The notes: generated by a model from the letters alone, not told the origin. 33,563 nucleotides of DNA from PALSA-505 sp035308365 (GCA_035308365.1 DATGGU010000085.1:1-33563), one strand, 5' to 3'. Counted from the first letter of the stretch, positions 8,434 to 16,272 are shown. Made by a program: numbers and translations.

Positions 8434-9399
8434 TCAATCCCGGTTCCGTGCTTCGATTTCGTCGACCTCGTCGCCGGTGAGCTCGATGCTTGCGGCGGTG
8501 AGGATAGGATCGACCTGGTCAGCGCGGCGGAAACCGGCGATAGCCCCGTCCACGGCCGGGTTCCGCACCGTCCACGCGATCGCGACCGCCCCCGCCGTGG
8601 TGTCGTGGCGGGCGGCCACCGTCGTAAGCCGTTCGACGAGGTCGAGGTGGCGTGACAGCTGCGGCTCGCGGAACCGCGGGTCGCGCTTGCGCCAGTCGTC
8701 GTCGGGCAGGCGCGCGATCCGGTCGCGGGTCATCCGCCCGGTCAGCAGGCCGGAGGCCATCGGCGAGTAGACAATGACGCCGATCCCCTCGCGCTCCGCG
8801 AACGGCAGGATCTCGGTCTCCGCGTCGCGGTCGATGAGCGAGTACGGCGGCTGCAGCGTCTCGACCGGCGCGATCTGCTGGATCCGGCGCAGCTGGCTGG
8901 TGTTGAAGTTCGAGACGCCGATATGACGCACGAGGCCTTGCTCCTTGAGCTCGGCGAAGGCCGCCCAGCCCTCCTCGATGTCCTCCTCGGGGATCGGCCA
9001 GTGGATCTGGTACAGGTCGATCGCCTCGACGCCGAGCCGGCCGAGGCTCGCCTCGGCCTCACGCAGGATCGAATCGCGCTTCAGGTTGTGCACGACCCGG
9101 CGGCCCGGCCCTTCGACCAGCGATGCCTTCGTGAACACGTACGGTCGCTGGGGCCGTCCTTCCAGCGCCCGGCCCACTACCTGCTCCGAGCGCCCGAAGC
9201 CGTAGGCGGCCGCGGTGTCGATCCAGTTCACGCCCAGCTCGAGCGCCCGGTGGATCGCCGCGATCGACGCCTCGTCCTCCTGCGGGCCCCAGCCAAATTC
9301 CCAGCCGCCACCCCCGATCGCCCAAGCGCCAAAACCGACGCGGGTGATCTTGAGGCCGGTGGCTCCCAGCTGCGCGGTCTTTAGCTGTGTCTGTTGCAT
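8434..9399 (-). CDS. Aldo/keto reductase
   Basis: The 321-residue (beta/alpha)8-barrel NADPH oxidoreductase contains the conserved tetrad in order: Asp and Tyr in NWIDTAAAYGFGRSE, Lys in YVFTKASL, and His in LYQIHWP. The family signature GLVRHIGVSNF and the cofactor-binding C-terminal region (AIAWTVRNPAVDGAIAGFR) are also present. It would reduce aldehydes or ketones in the cytoplasm; the physiological substrate is unknown. The start at 9399 is chosen because the family N-terminus (LGATGLKITRVGFGAWAIGG) begins just after it and AAAGGCGA precedes it. An in-frame extension to ATG 9573 (58 extra residues with one hydrophobic segment) is probably not translated as part of this enzyme. First gene of an operon with the MFS gene at 7122-8432. 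Confidence 0.9.
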   Translation of the reverse strand: MQQTQLKTAQLGATGLKITRVGFGAWAIGGGGWEFGWGPQEDEASIAAIHRALELGVNWIDTAAAYGFGRSEQVVGRALEGRPQRPYVFTKASLVEGPGRRVVHNLKRDSILREAEASLGRLGVEAIDLYQIHWPIPEEDIEEGWAAFAELKEQGLVRHIGVSNFNTSQLRRIQQIAPVETLQPPYSLIDRDAETEILPFAEREGIGVIVYSPMASGLLTGRMTRDRIARLPDDDWRKRDPRFREPQLSRHLDLVERLTTVAARHDTTAGAVAIAWTVRNPAVDGAIAGFRRADQVDPILTAASIELTGDEVDEIEARNRD

Positions 9400-9623
9400 G
9401 ACTTCGCCTTTCGCTCGTTCTTCGCCGCCGGTCCAGCCGGGGGCTGCTCTTGCTCGCGCCGCCAATCGCTGATCACTTGTCGCGGGGTTGAGCGCGAGGA
9501 AGGTGAGTCCGGCGGCTACGCCAGCAAGCGATCTGACCACCAGGTAGAACCACACCGTCTGCCAGGCGAACATCCCTGCGGTGGCCGCGCCAGCGCCTGC
9601 TCTTGCCCTTGGCTTGAGTTCCG

Positions 9624-9739
9624 GTGACGTGCTCAACGATTCTGCGCATATGGCCCCGCCGGCATCGTTGCCAGCAGCCATTTACCCCCCTGGCTAGCCG
9701 GACTGACTGCATTCCTGCTAACTGCAACCGTGCTGGTGA
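9624..9739 (+). repeat. Dispersed GCTAGC element, copy 2
   Basis: 15-mer GGCATCGTTGCCAGC at 9661-9675, GCTAGC at 9693-9698 (32 bp from the 15-mer start) and GCTAAC at 9717-9722 (24 bp later). A flank of about 37 bp before the 15-mer and 17 bp after the last box is also shared with copy 3 (common core CTCRACGATTCYGCGCATAT), so the two copies align over about 115 bp. The second box supplies the stop codon of the convergently read membrane-protein gene. Confidence 0.8.
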
Positions 9740-10839
9740 GCTGCCCTTTCCTCGCCACCACTTTCCGCCGGTCGGCCCCCAGTTAGCCGCCGGCTGGCAA
9801 GATCGGCTGTCCCGGGGTGGGGTGAGATCTTCGGACGCAGCGGCCAGTACGCGGCGCCGAGCAGGATGAGCAGCGGCCCGGAGTTGAGGTCGGTGCCCGT
9901 GCCGGTGAGTATCTCGCCGAAGTTCTCGCCGGCCACCCAGATCGCCAGGCCGGCGACCATGGCCAGGGCCAGCGCGGGGCGGGCGGTCGCGGGGAGGAGT
10001 ATCCCGGCCGCGATGCAGACGAAGACGATGGCGAGCGCGACGGAGATGGCCAGGCCGTGGGATCCGGCGGCTGCCGCGGCGCCCCGGTCCAGGGCGGCCA
10101 GCCAGCCGGGGCCATCTGCCGCTTCTCCCGCGAGGTACCCGCTCAGGGCGCGGGGCGCCCGGACGGCGGGCTGCAGAATGAGATACGCGAAGCTGGCCCA
10201 CAGCACGAGCCATGCCGCCGTGCTCCAGCGGCGGCCCAGCGGGCTCGCGGCGGCCACGCCGCCACGGCCGGGGCCGTTGTTACCGGCTCCGGAGCGCCTG
10301 GGCCAGACGAGGATGGCTATCAGCGCGTACAGGATGACCGCGCCCGGCGCCCCGGTGACCGGGCTGGCGGTTCCGGTCAGCACCCCGCCGAGCCCCTCGG
10401 CGACCCACCACACCGCCAGTGACCAGACGACGGATACGGCCAGGGCGGCCTTGACCGTGGGCCGCCACAGCAGGCCCACGGCAATGGCCAGCTGGGTTAG
10501 GGCGGATGCGGTGTTCCACACGGGCAGGTTGTGCGACATCAGGCGGTCGGCCCACAGGGCGGGGCTGGCGAAGACGGCCGGGTTGCCCACGGCGGTTGGG
10601 TCGAGCACCTGGCTGACGAAGGATCTGCTGTACATGTACGGCTGAAATTGCAGGGCGGCGTCGAGCAGCCAGATGAGCCCCAGCGCGATCTGCAGTCCGC
10701 GCCGGACCCCCCGGGATTCCTGGCCGGCGGCCCGGGGCATGATGCTCAGCCGTGGCGCCTCGGCGCGGCCGCGCGGGGCCGGTGACCGCGCTGGCGAGTG
10801 CGCGGGCGTGGTGTCCTCGCGGGTGGTCTTGCTGGTCAT
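9718..10839 (-). CDS. Conserved polytopic membrane protein, function unknown
   Basis: The 373-residue protein has a cytoplasmic-looking Arg/Pro-rich N-terminus (about 45 residues) and then eight or nine hydrophobic segments. It begins GLQIALGLIWLLDAALQFQP and includes a repeated motif EGLGGVLTGTASPVTGAPG (about residue 150) and ENFGEILTGTGTDLNSGP (about residue 325). This internal similarity suggests two halves arisen by duplication. I recognise it as a type of membrane protein conserved in actinobacteria but know no function. The start is supported by CAGGAGTCACC before the ATG. The last residues and the TAG stop come from the dispersed repeat (copy 2), so the natural C-terminus may have been replaced. 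Confidence 0.75.
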   Translation of the reverse strand: MTSKTTREDTTPAHSPARSPAPRGRAEAPRLSIMPRAAGQESRGVRRGLQIALGLIWLLDAALQFQPYMYSRSFVSQVLDPTAVGNPAVFASPALWADRLMSHNLPVWNTASALTQLAIAVGLLWRPTVKAALAVSVVWSLAVWWVAEGLGGVLTGTASPVTGAPGAVILYALIAILVWPRRSGAGNNGPGRGGVAAASPLGRRWSTAAWLVLWASFAYLILQPAVRAPRALSGYLAGEAADGPGWLAALDRGAAAAAGSHGLAISVALAIVFVCIAAGILLPATARPALALAMVAGLAIWVAGENFGEILTGTGTDLNSGPLLILLGAAYWPLRPKISPHPGTADLASRRLTGGRPAESGGEERAAHQHGCS

Positions 10840-10947
10840 GGTGACTCCTGGAGCGTTGGTAAGGCCCCGGTGACGCCGAAGGCCGGAGGCCGAACCGGGT
10901 GCTGATCGTGGTCTGCCTGCGCGTGGGGATTCGGCTTGCGGCTGGAT

Positions 10948-10979
10948 GAGGGCCCGGCGCCTGTTGGCGCCGGGCCCTC
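10948..10979. terminator. Strong GC hairpin
   Basis: A perfect 14-bp stem (GAGGGCCCGGCGCC / GGCGCCGGGCCCTC) with loop TGTT lies between the CW-binding protein gene (minus strand, ends 11089) and the next minus-strand gene (start 10839). Its position fits a terminator for the secreted-protein gene. Confidence 0.7.
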
Positions 10980-11026
10980 TGTCATGGCGCGATCTGCCGA
11001 GCAGGACCGTTCACTGGGGTGCCGGC

Positions 11027-11068
11027 CGCTGGCGTTCCGGCTGCCCCGAGGGGAGCGGAACGCCAGCG
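11027..11068. terminator. Second long hairpin after the CW-binding protein gene
   Basis: The 13-bp perfect inverted repeat CGCTGGCGTTCCG / CGGAACGCCAGCG encloses a small CCCC-GA-GGGG hairpin. It begins 21 bp past the stop codon at 11089, so it and the hairpin at 10948-10979 form a tandem terminator arrangement. Confidence 0.6.
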
Positions 11069-11088
11069 TCCTGCGCATTGCCCCGGGG

Positions 11089-12609
11089 TCAGCCTGAGGC
11101 TGGGGACCCGGAGTCGCCGTAGCGGCTGCCGGTGTCGTTGTTGTACACCCGCCGGTTCGACATCTCGGAGACGTAGTCGATCCGCGACTGCTCCAGCCAG
11201 TTGATCTGGTTCCAGCTCCCGACGACGTAGGTCATGTTGTACGGACCGTCGGCCGGAGAGGTGAGGAAGGTGGGGGCAACCGCCTTGAGGTAGTTCTCCA
11301 CGTCGGCCGGCAGCGTGGTCGAGCTGTTGGTCAGCAGCAGCGGGGCGTGGAATCCCAGGTGCGACAGCGGCGCCGAGGCCACGGCCCCCTGCCAGTTGTT
11401 CTCGTTGACCAGGGTGAAGCCGTGCCCGGGCCCATTGATGCTCCAGCCCACCATGCCCATCGGATCCCACATCTTGGCGAACGCGATCGCCGTGTCAATG
11501 GGGTTGTCCACCGGCGGCTTGTTGAACGCGACGCTGTCGTCGTTGGTGATCCGGGTGACCGACCCGTAGGCGCTCAGTTCCCTGATCACCTGGGCGGAGA
11601 TCTGCGAGGGGCCGCCCCAGACGTAGATCATCGCGTGGCCGTGGCGGCGCTGGAGCGCGGCGACGGTGGGAGCCGGGATTGCCCCGGTCTTGTTGACCCA
11701 GAACAGCCCGGCGGGCATGTGCGACACCCAGTGCGTGGCGGGCAGGATGTACTGGTAGGCGCTCGGCGTCCCGATCATCACGTCCTGGACGCCGTTGCCG
11801 CCGGTGCTGGCGCTGGTCTCCATCTGCGGCACGCCGGTGTCGGAGTTCTGGATGCTGCCGTAGACCTGGTCGATCTTGTTGGCGAGCGAGAAGTCGTCCG
11901 GCGCGGTGATCGCGTAGTACTTGACGCCGATGGCCTTGAGCTGCTTCTCGACTCCCGGGTTGGCCGCCTGCCCCACTAGGAAGGCGTCCACGTTGTGGAA
12001 CCGGGAGATGCCGGTGTCGCCGAGGCGCTGGATCTCGTGCAGCGTGACCGCCGGAACCCCGCTTGGCGTGACGTACAGGATGGGGGCGTCGTCCGGGAAG
12101 TGGATGAGCGGCACCGCCGAGATCGCGGCTATCGGGTCGTTGGGCGTGACCAGGGTCACGCCCCAGGGGCGGTCGGGGACGTTGTTGTTCTCGGTGGGAT
12201 TGTTCAGCGGTATGACCGCCGGCCATTCATGCTGGGTGACCGACACCGCTTCCTCATAGGGGTTGGTGCCCCAGATGCGGGTGGTCGTCTTCGTGGTGTA
12301 GGTGGGTACCAGGTTGGCATCCTGGGGAGGTGGCGGCACCGAGTAGTCGGGCTTGGCCGGCGGCTTGCCGAACGGGTACAGCTGGGACGTCGACCCAGCG
12401 GTTGACGCCGGAGTCGCGGTCGTGGGCGTCGGCGTCGCTGACGGGGTTCCGGTCGCGGCCGTGGGGGACGGGGTCGTGGCCTGGACGGCGGCCGAGCTCG
12501 GCAGCGTCAGCCCGAGGGCCAGGCCGAGGGAGACCAGGCCGGTGGCGCCGGCGCCCAGGGCCAGCCGCCTCCGCCCTGGATGCCGTGGGAGATTTGGTGA
12601 GAGATTCAC
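11089..12609 (-). CDS. Secreted protein with cell-wall-binding repeat 2-like modules
   Basis: The 506-residue protein starts at a GTG (12609) preceded by AAAGGAAAGG. It has a signal peptide (Arg-rich, then GAGATGLVSLGLALGLTLPS, cut near residue 40), a Thr/Pro/Ser linker of about 40 residues, and a large extracellular part. The segment TRIWGTNPYEEAVSVTQHEW (about 110-129) and blocks such as APILYVTPSGVPAVTLHEIQ, MIYVWGGPSQISAQVIREL and HAPLLLTNSSTTLPADVENY match the pattern of CW_binding_2 repeats: R-I-G-x-x-R/P-Y-E-T/A-A, then LL-T-P. Three diverged repeats seem present. Such modules tether or assemble proteins at the actinobacterial cell surface. No catalytic motif is evident. It is monocistronic: repeat copy 3 lies upstream and two hairpins lie downstream. 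Confidence 0.75.
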   Translation of the reverse strand: MNLSPNLPRHPGRRRLALGAGATGLVSLGLALGLTLPSSAAVQATTPSPTAATGTPSATPTPTTATPASTAGSTSQLYPFGKPPAKPDYSVPPPPQDANLVPTYTTKTTTRIWGTNPYEEAVSVTQHEWPAVIPLNNPTENNNVPDRPWGVTLVTPNDPIAAISAVPLIHFPDDAPILYVTPSGVPAVTLHEIQRLGDTGISRFHNVDAFLVGQAANPGVEKQLKAIGVKYYAITAPDDFSLANKIDQVYGSIQNSDTGVPQMETSASTGGNGVQDVMIGTPSAYQYILPATHWVSHMPAGLFWVNKTGAIPAPTVAALQRRHGHAMIYVWGGPSQISAQVIRELSAYGSVTRITNDDSVAFNKPPVDNPIDTAIAFAKMWDPMGMVGWSINGPGHGFTLVNENNWQGAVASAPLSHLGFHAPLLLTNSSTTLPADVENYLKAVAPTFLTSPADGPYNMTYVVGSWNQINWLEQSRIDYVSEMSNRRVYNNDTGSRYGDSGSPASG

Positions 12610-12650
12610 AGCGAACCTTTCCTTTCTGTCCAGCGTGCCTCAAGCTTCCT

Positions 12651-12765
12651 GTGACACACTCGACGATTCCGCGCATATGGCCCGCCGTCATTGTTGCCAG
12701 CGGCCATTCAAGCCCCCGGCTAGCCGAACCGAACGAATGCCTGCTAGCCATAACTACGCTGGTGA
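12651..12765 (+). repeat. Dispersed GCTAGC element, copy 3
   Basis: 15-mer GTCATTGTTGCCAGC at 12687-12701, GCTAGC at 12719-12724 and GCTAGC at 12743-12748, with exactly the 32 and 24 bp spacings of the other copies. The whole 115 bp aligns with copy 2. It begins 42 bp upstream of the GTG start of the secreted-protein gene and therefore covers its likely promoter. Confidence 0.8.
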
Positions 12766-12985
12766 TTCCGGCCTTTCTGCGCAGGCAAAGACGCCCCGCA
12801 GCCTCCACCGACCGGGCACGGAAACAGGGAATACGTGCGCTGGCTGCTAAGAAAAGCCTGAATTCGCCGTGCCGCCTGAGTCGCCGGAACGGGAGCTGCC
12901 GCGCCCGGCCCATGGCCAGACATGGGCGGGCCATCGTCAGAGGCGCTACCCGCTGGCGCCTAGGCCGCTGGAAACAGCCGCAATC

Positions 12986-13270
12986 TCACCGTGCCGCGCG
13001 CCGCCGCCTGAGGTTGCGCCGCTCGTCTTCCGTGGTGCCGCCCCAGATACCGGCGTCGCCGCTGTCCGGTGCTCACCGCATGCACGGTCCGCATACCGGG
13101 CACGTCCGGCATATCTGCTTGGCTTCATCGATCTGATGCAAGGAGGCACCCGACGTGCCGAAGGGAAAGAAAAGGTCGGGATTCACGTCACGGCAGGCGG
13201 CGTGGTCACGCCAGTCCATGCTCGCGGCGTCCCGTCTCCGCTGGAGAAGGGGCCGGTTCGTGTCACTCAT
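12986..13270 (-). pseudogene. WhiB-family regulator interrupted by an in-frame TGA
   Basis: From ATG 13270 (GAGGAAAGG upstream) the first 65 codons give a WhiB protein. The four Fe-S cysteines are in place: AACRD at 26, then C54-x2-C57-x5-C63, with the typical DLFFPFGTSG between. Codon 66 is TGA (13075-13073), exactly where WhiB proteins normally have the Trp of the C-x2-WAL motif. The same frame then continues for 28 codons with SGDAGIWGGTTEDERRNL and an Arg-rich tail, ending at 12986. This downstream part is the conserved G(V/I)WGG turn and DNA-contacting basic end, so TGG to TGA is the simplest origin. A 65-residue truncated product would lack the DNA-binding part. Either this is a recent nonsense pseudogene, or the UGA is read through. 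Confidence 0.8.
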
Positions 13271-13359
13271 CGGGCCACGCCGCCTTTCCTCATAGGCGTG
13301 CGCGCGGCTCTCCACCGTCACGCCATGGCCATCCAAGTGTTTCGTGCGGCTGGCCGCCT

Positions 13360-13430
13360 GCCATCAATGCCAGCGTGCATCGTTGCTTCCTGCTAGCCGG
13401 AATGGCTGGATTCCTGCTAGCTGCAGCACG
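13360..13430 (+). repeat. Dispersed GCTAGC element, copy 4
   Basis: 15-mer GCCATCAATGCCAGC at 13360-13374, GCTAGC at 13392-13397 and GCTAGC at 13416-13421. Around the first box lies a perfect palindrome, TTCC-T-GCTAGC-C-GGAA. It sits about 100 bp upstream of whiB and just past the end of the REC gene. Confidence 0.8.
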
Positions 13431-13473
13431 TTCCGAAAGGCTGGGCGGCCGAACGTTGCCGGCTGGTACCCAT

Positions 13474-13842
13474 TCACGGCGTGTGCCCGAGGATCCGGCC
13501 GATCTCCCGCGCCGACAGCTCCGACTTCGCCAAGAATCCGGCCGCTGGGCTTTCGGCGATCAGCTCCGCATAGTCCGTTTCTGCCCGTGCCGAGATCAGG
13601 ATCACAGCGGCGCCCCCGCCCTGACCGTCCCCGGCCAGGCGCCGGGCCAGGTCAAAGCCGCTCTCGTCGCCGAGCCCAACATCGACGAGGATGACGTCCG
13701 GCCGCAGCGCGCGGGCCTGCCGGAGCGCCTCGGCGGTGCTCGAGGCCACCCCCGCGACCGTCAGGCCCTCTCGCTCAAGCAGAACGCTCGCCGCCGCGAG
13801 GAAGGCATCATTGTCATCAACCAGCAAGCACCGAAGCCACAT
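13474..13842 (-). CDS. Stand-alone receiver-domain response regulator (REC only)
   Basis: The 122-residue protein consists of one CheY-like receiver domain and nothing else. Acidic pocket is LLVDDND (Asp9, Asp10), phospho-acceptor Asp54 in ILVDVGLGDESG, switch Ser in VILISARAE, and conserved Lys in GFLAKSELS. With no output domain it would act as a phosphate shuttle or by protein contact. The start at 13842 is chosen because the domain begins there; longer frames upstream translate unrelated sequence. A palindromic GCTAGC half-site lies 41 bp upstream. A broken paralogue with the same upstream half-site occurs at 21267, so this gene was duplicated with its control region. Confidence 0.85.
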   Translation of the reverse strand: MWLRCLLVDDNDAFLAAASVLLEREGLTVAGVASSTAEALRQARALRPDVILVDVGLGDESGFDLARRLAGDGQGGGAAVILISARAETDYAELIAESPAAGFLAKSELSAREIGRILGHTP

Positions 13843-13874
13843 TCGATCATGGTGCCAGGGACCATCGCCCCGCC

Positions 13875-13894
13875 GCATTGCGGCTAGCAGGAAT
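13875..13894 (-). promoter_or_regulatory. GCTAGC half-site upstream of the REC gene
   Basis: Minus strand TTCCTGCTAGCCGCAATG centred on GCTAGC (13888-13883), a near-palindrome of the form ATTSC-N-GCTAGC-N-GSAAT. The same 23-bp block, with two or three differences, precedes the paralogous fragment at 21267. It matches the second box of the dispersed elements, but the 15-mer and first box are absent here. Confidence 0.6.
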
Positions 13895-14033
13895 CCCGCC
13901 CCAGCTCGCCACCGCCCAGCCGGCCGGCGAGTGGACGTCCGGCGTCCAGGGGCATGCGGAAGCCCGGCGTCCGGAAATGTGTCGGCGCCGGGCATGGCGG
14001 GCGATTGCGCCGCCGAGGGCCTCGACAAAGTCT

Positions 14034-14384
14034 TCAGCCCGGCCCGGCCGGTGTTCCGGATCGGCCCCGCTGGCGCGCCCCGGCCAGCAACCGCGCGAGC
14101 GGCCGCAGTAGCAGGCTCAGCCGCACAGCGGCCATCAAAAAGCTTCGTGCACCTCGCGGCCCCGGTCGTTCCGCGGTACGGCGGTTCCGGCTCCCGGGAC
14201 CGCGCCGGGGCGCGAGCACCCGCGCCGCAGCAACGTCGATCTCCGTGAGCTCGGCATAGAGCCTTCTGATCTCGTGCTCTCCCCAGTCCGGGGAGCTGAA
14301 CCGGTGCTGTGTGATCGCCGTCATCATGAGGAATCGAGCCTGGGCGGAGTCGAAACCCCCCTCCAGCCAGTCCGCGTGCTCCAT
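14034..14384 (-). CDS. Small hypothetical protein
   Basis: The 116-residue ORF starts at ATG 14384 with a very good ribosome-binding site (GGCAGGAGGCCGGC), which is the main support. The first 60 residues (HADWLEGGFDSAQARFLMM, then HRFSSPDWGEHEIRRLYAEL) look like a real, helical, soluble protein with balanced charge. The second half is Arg/Pro/Gly-rich and then hydrophobic, and may be out of frame relative to an ancestral gene. I do not recognise the family. Repeat copy 6 lies about 90 bp upstream of the start. Confidence 0.55.
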   Translation of the reverse strand: MEHADWLEGGFDSAQARFLMMTAITQHRFSSPDWGEHEIRRLYAELTEIDVAAARVLAPRRGPGSRNRRTAERPGPRGARSFLMAAVRLSLLLRPLARLLAGARQRGRSGTPAGPG

Positions 14385-14475
14385 GCCGGCCTCCTGCCTG
14401 CTGTTGGTGCGGCCCGTTTACCCGGCTGGCTCCAGTCCGTCGCGCCTGCCGGTAAATGGGCCGTTTCGGCTTTCG

Positions 14476-14564
14476 GCTAGCATCGCCCGCTGTCGGCGAT
14501 CCGGCATCGCCGCCAGCGTCCACCGGCCCTGGATGCTGGCTGCAGTCCCCGCAGTACCGTCAGC
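14476..14564 (+). repeat. Dispersed GCTAGC element, copy 6 (second subtype)
   Basis: 15-mer GGCATCGCCGCCAGC at 14503-14517, box GCTGGC at 14535-14540 (+32) and GTCAGC at 14559-14564 (+24). An additional GCTAGC lies at 14476-14481, 27 bp before the 15-mer. The whole block aligns with copy 8 at 20932-21020, including the extra box and the phrase CATCGCCCGC after it, so these two form a subfamily. Confidence 0.65.
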
Positions 14565-14575
14565 AGGGCCGGGTG

Positions 14576-14600
14576 CCTGCCGTGACGATGTCACGGCAGG
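14576..14600. terminator. Perfect 11-bp hairpin downstream of the SDR gene
   Basis: CCTGCCGTGAC / GTCACGGCAGG with loop GAT, about 125 bp beyond the stop of the minus-strand SDR gene. It is likely a terminator, although no T-run follows. Confidence 0.55.
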
Positions 14601-14724
14601 CGATGCGAAGCACTCTCGGCCGAGCGCAGTGCGTTCAGCCCAAGGCTCATGCGCGGGCCTGAGCCCGGCGCGCCGTTCCGCTGAGTGAATGGCGCGCACT
14701 GGCCCCGCCGCAACCGGTCTTGTG

Positions 14725-15555
14725 TTAGTTCCCGCCGCCCTGGGCGGCGGCGGCCACCGGCTGCCATTCCCGCCATGCAGCCAGCCGGGACTCGTAGTCC
14801 GCGGTCGCGATGCGCAGCGGCGCCTCGCCGAGGAACAGGCGCAGCGGCGGGTTGGGGGTATCCACGAGCCGCAGCACGGCGTCGCGGGTCGCGGCCGGGT
14901 CGCCTGGCGTGAAGCGCCTGGCGCGCGCCTGTCCGGCCTGCTGGCGGACCGGGTCGTAGGCGGGCAGGGCCGTCGCGTGCTTGGCCGACGATCCGGCCCA
15001 GTCGGTCGAATAGCCGGATGGCTCGATCAGTGTGACATTGATGCCGAACCCGGCCACCTCCTGGGCCAGACTCTGGCTCAGCCCTTCCAGGGCCCATTTC
15101 GAGGCGTGGTAGGCGCCGGTGTTCATAAACGCCGAGATGCCGCCGATCGATGACACCTGCAGGATGTGCCCGTTGCCCTGCTCGCGCAGGTAGGGCAGGG
15201 CCGCCTGGGTAACCCAGAGCGCGCCGAGCAGGTTCGTTTCCAGCTGCGCCCGGATCTCCTGTTCGCTGACCTCCTCGACCATGCCGAACTGGCCATAGCC
15301 GGCGTTGTTCACGACGACGTCAAGCCGACCGAAGTGCTCATGTGCCCGCCGTACCGCGGCGAAACCGGCGTCGCGGTCGGTCACGTCCAGTTGGATCGGC
15401 AGGATCGCGTCACCATGCTTGGCCACGAGATCATCGACAGCGGAGACGTTCCGGGCCGTCGCGGCGACCTTGTCGCCGCGGCCCAGCGCCGCGATCGCCC
15501 ACTCGCGGCCGAAGCCACGCGACGTACCGGTGATGAACCAGGTCTTGACAGCCAT
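14725..15555 (-). CDS. Short-chain dehydrogenase/reductase (classical SDR)
   Basis: The 276-residue protein has every classical SDR hallmark: TGTSRGFG cofactor loop (residues 9-16), NNAG (about 88), catalytic Ser in LQVSSIGG, and YHASK (catalytic Tyr/Lys, about 157-161). The sequence IEPSGYSTDWAG follows, where SDRs position substrate. The length and the C-terminal PVRQQAGQARA region resemble the actinobacterial SDR group annotated as oxidoreductases acting on unknown alcohols or ketones. The ATG at 15555 is preceded by GGAAGGGAAATTG. It stands alone between hairpins and small genes. Confidence 0.88.
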   Translation of the reverse strand: MAVKTWFITGTSRGFGREWAIAALGRGDKVAATARNVSAVDDLVAKHGDAILPIQLDVTDRDAGFAAVRRAHEHFGRLDVVVNNAGYGQFGMVEEVSEQEIRAQLETNLLGALWVTQAALPYLREQGNGHILQVSSIGGISAFMNTGAYHASKWALEGLSQSLAQEVAGFGINVTLIEPSGYSTDWAGSSAKHATALPAYDPVRQQAGQARARRFTPGDPAATRDAVLRLVDTPNPPLRLFLGEAPLRIATADYESRLAAWREWQPVAAAAQGGGN

Positions 15556-15630
15556 CAATTTCCCTTCCGCTTTTCCTTCGTTCCCGTCACCAGGTATCAA
15601 CCAGGCCGGAGCTCAGCCATGACTCCACGG

Positions 15631-15957
15631 TCAGCTCGCGAAAGCAAGTGGCCGCAGGCCGGGAGCCGGGGTCATCGATGGCGCCGGGTAGACCGTGTGG
15701 ACCGTCGCCAGCGCCCAGCTCATCCTGGCCGCCGCGATGTCCGGGTGGTCCCCGAACTCACCGGCCATCTGTGCGGCACAGCCGCAGGCTCCCAGCCGCC
15801 GCAGCATCGACGCGACGGCGTGACGGACCTGGTCGGGGGAGGGCGACCCGGAGGGCTGCAGAGTCGACACGAACAGCGCCTCGGCGCGGACCGCCTCGAA
15901 CGTGCCTGGCATCTCGCATCCGGGAAGCGATGTCTTCTTTGCCGGATTCTCCACCAT
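15631..15957 (-). CDS. Small conserved hypothetical protein
   Basis: The 108-residue soluble protein reads FEAVRAEALFVSTLQPSGSP, then QVRHAVASMLRRLGACGCAA and EFGDHPDIAAARMSWALATV. I recognise this pattern as a small actinobacterial family of unknown function (FEAVRAEALF...LQPS, EFGDHPE...RM.WA). The region after about residue 90 is variable. The start at 15957 is preceded only by a weak GAGG, and a longer frame exists upstream without family-like content. It lies 75 bp upstream of the SDR gene on the same strand and could be cotranscribed with it. Confidence 0.7.
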   Translation of the reverse strand: MVENPAKKTSLPGCEMPGTFEAVRAEALFVSTLQPSGSPSPDQVRHAVASMLRRLGACGCAAQMAGEFGDHPDIAAARMSWALATVHTVYPAPSMTPAPGLRPLAFAS

Positions 15958-16272
15958 CGCTTGTGCCTCGCTTCCTTCCACCCTGCGGCTCACTGGGGCT
16001 CGCGCCGCCTGCTGTCCAGCTTCGCGGCCAGGCCCGCTCACGTCTTCACGGCCAGCGGCCAGCCCGGCTACCTGCCAGCTGGAATCAGCGGACTCCGGCC
16101 AGCACCGTGATGCCACCGAGTTGGTGCGCAAGTCCACCACCGACCAGGACATCAGCGAAAACCCGGACTGGGCGAAGTAGGCGCCTGGCCTACGTTTACT
16201 GAAGCAGCGGGAGGGCACGGGCCGCAGCTCGCGGCGTTGCCGGCCGCCGGGCACCGGGCTACCGTCAGCTTT
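15958..16272. other. Divergent intergenic region before the histidine kinase
   Basis: No gene is supported. On the minus strand around 16060-16130 there is a block resembling the dispersed element (GGCATCACGGTGCTG, then GCTGGC boxes 35 and 58 bp later), but the spacing is off by three and two bases. It may be a degenerate eighth copy. This region should hold the promoters for the small gene (minus) and the kinase (plus). Confidence 0.35.

Noticed and set aside
9400..9573. 58-residue N-terminal extension of the aldo/keto reductase or separate small membrane ORF
   Set aside because: It is in frame and has one hydrophobic stretch, but it has no good ribosome-binding site, and the reductase family start is clearly at 9399.
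16060..16130. Possible eighth element copy
   Set aside because: A 15-mer-like and two GCTGGC boxes exist, but the spacing is 35 and 23 bp instead of 32 and 24, so it is noted only as possibly degenerate.
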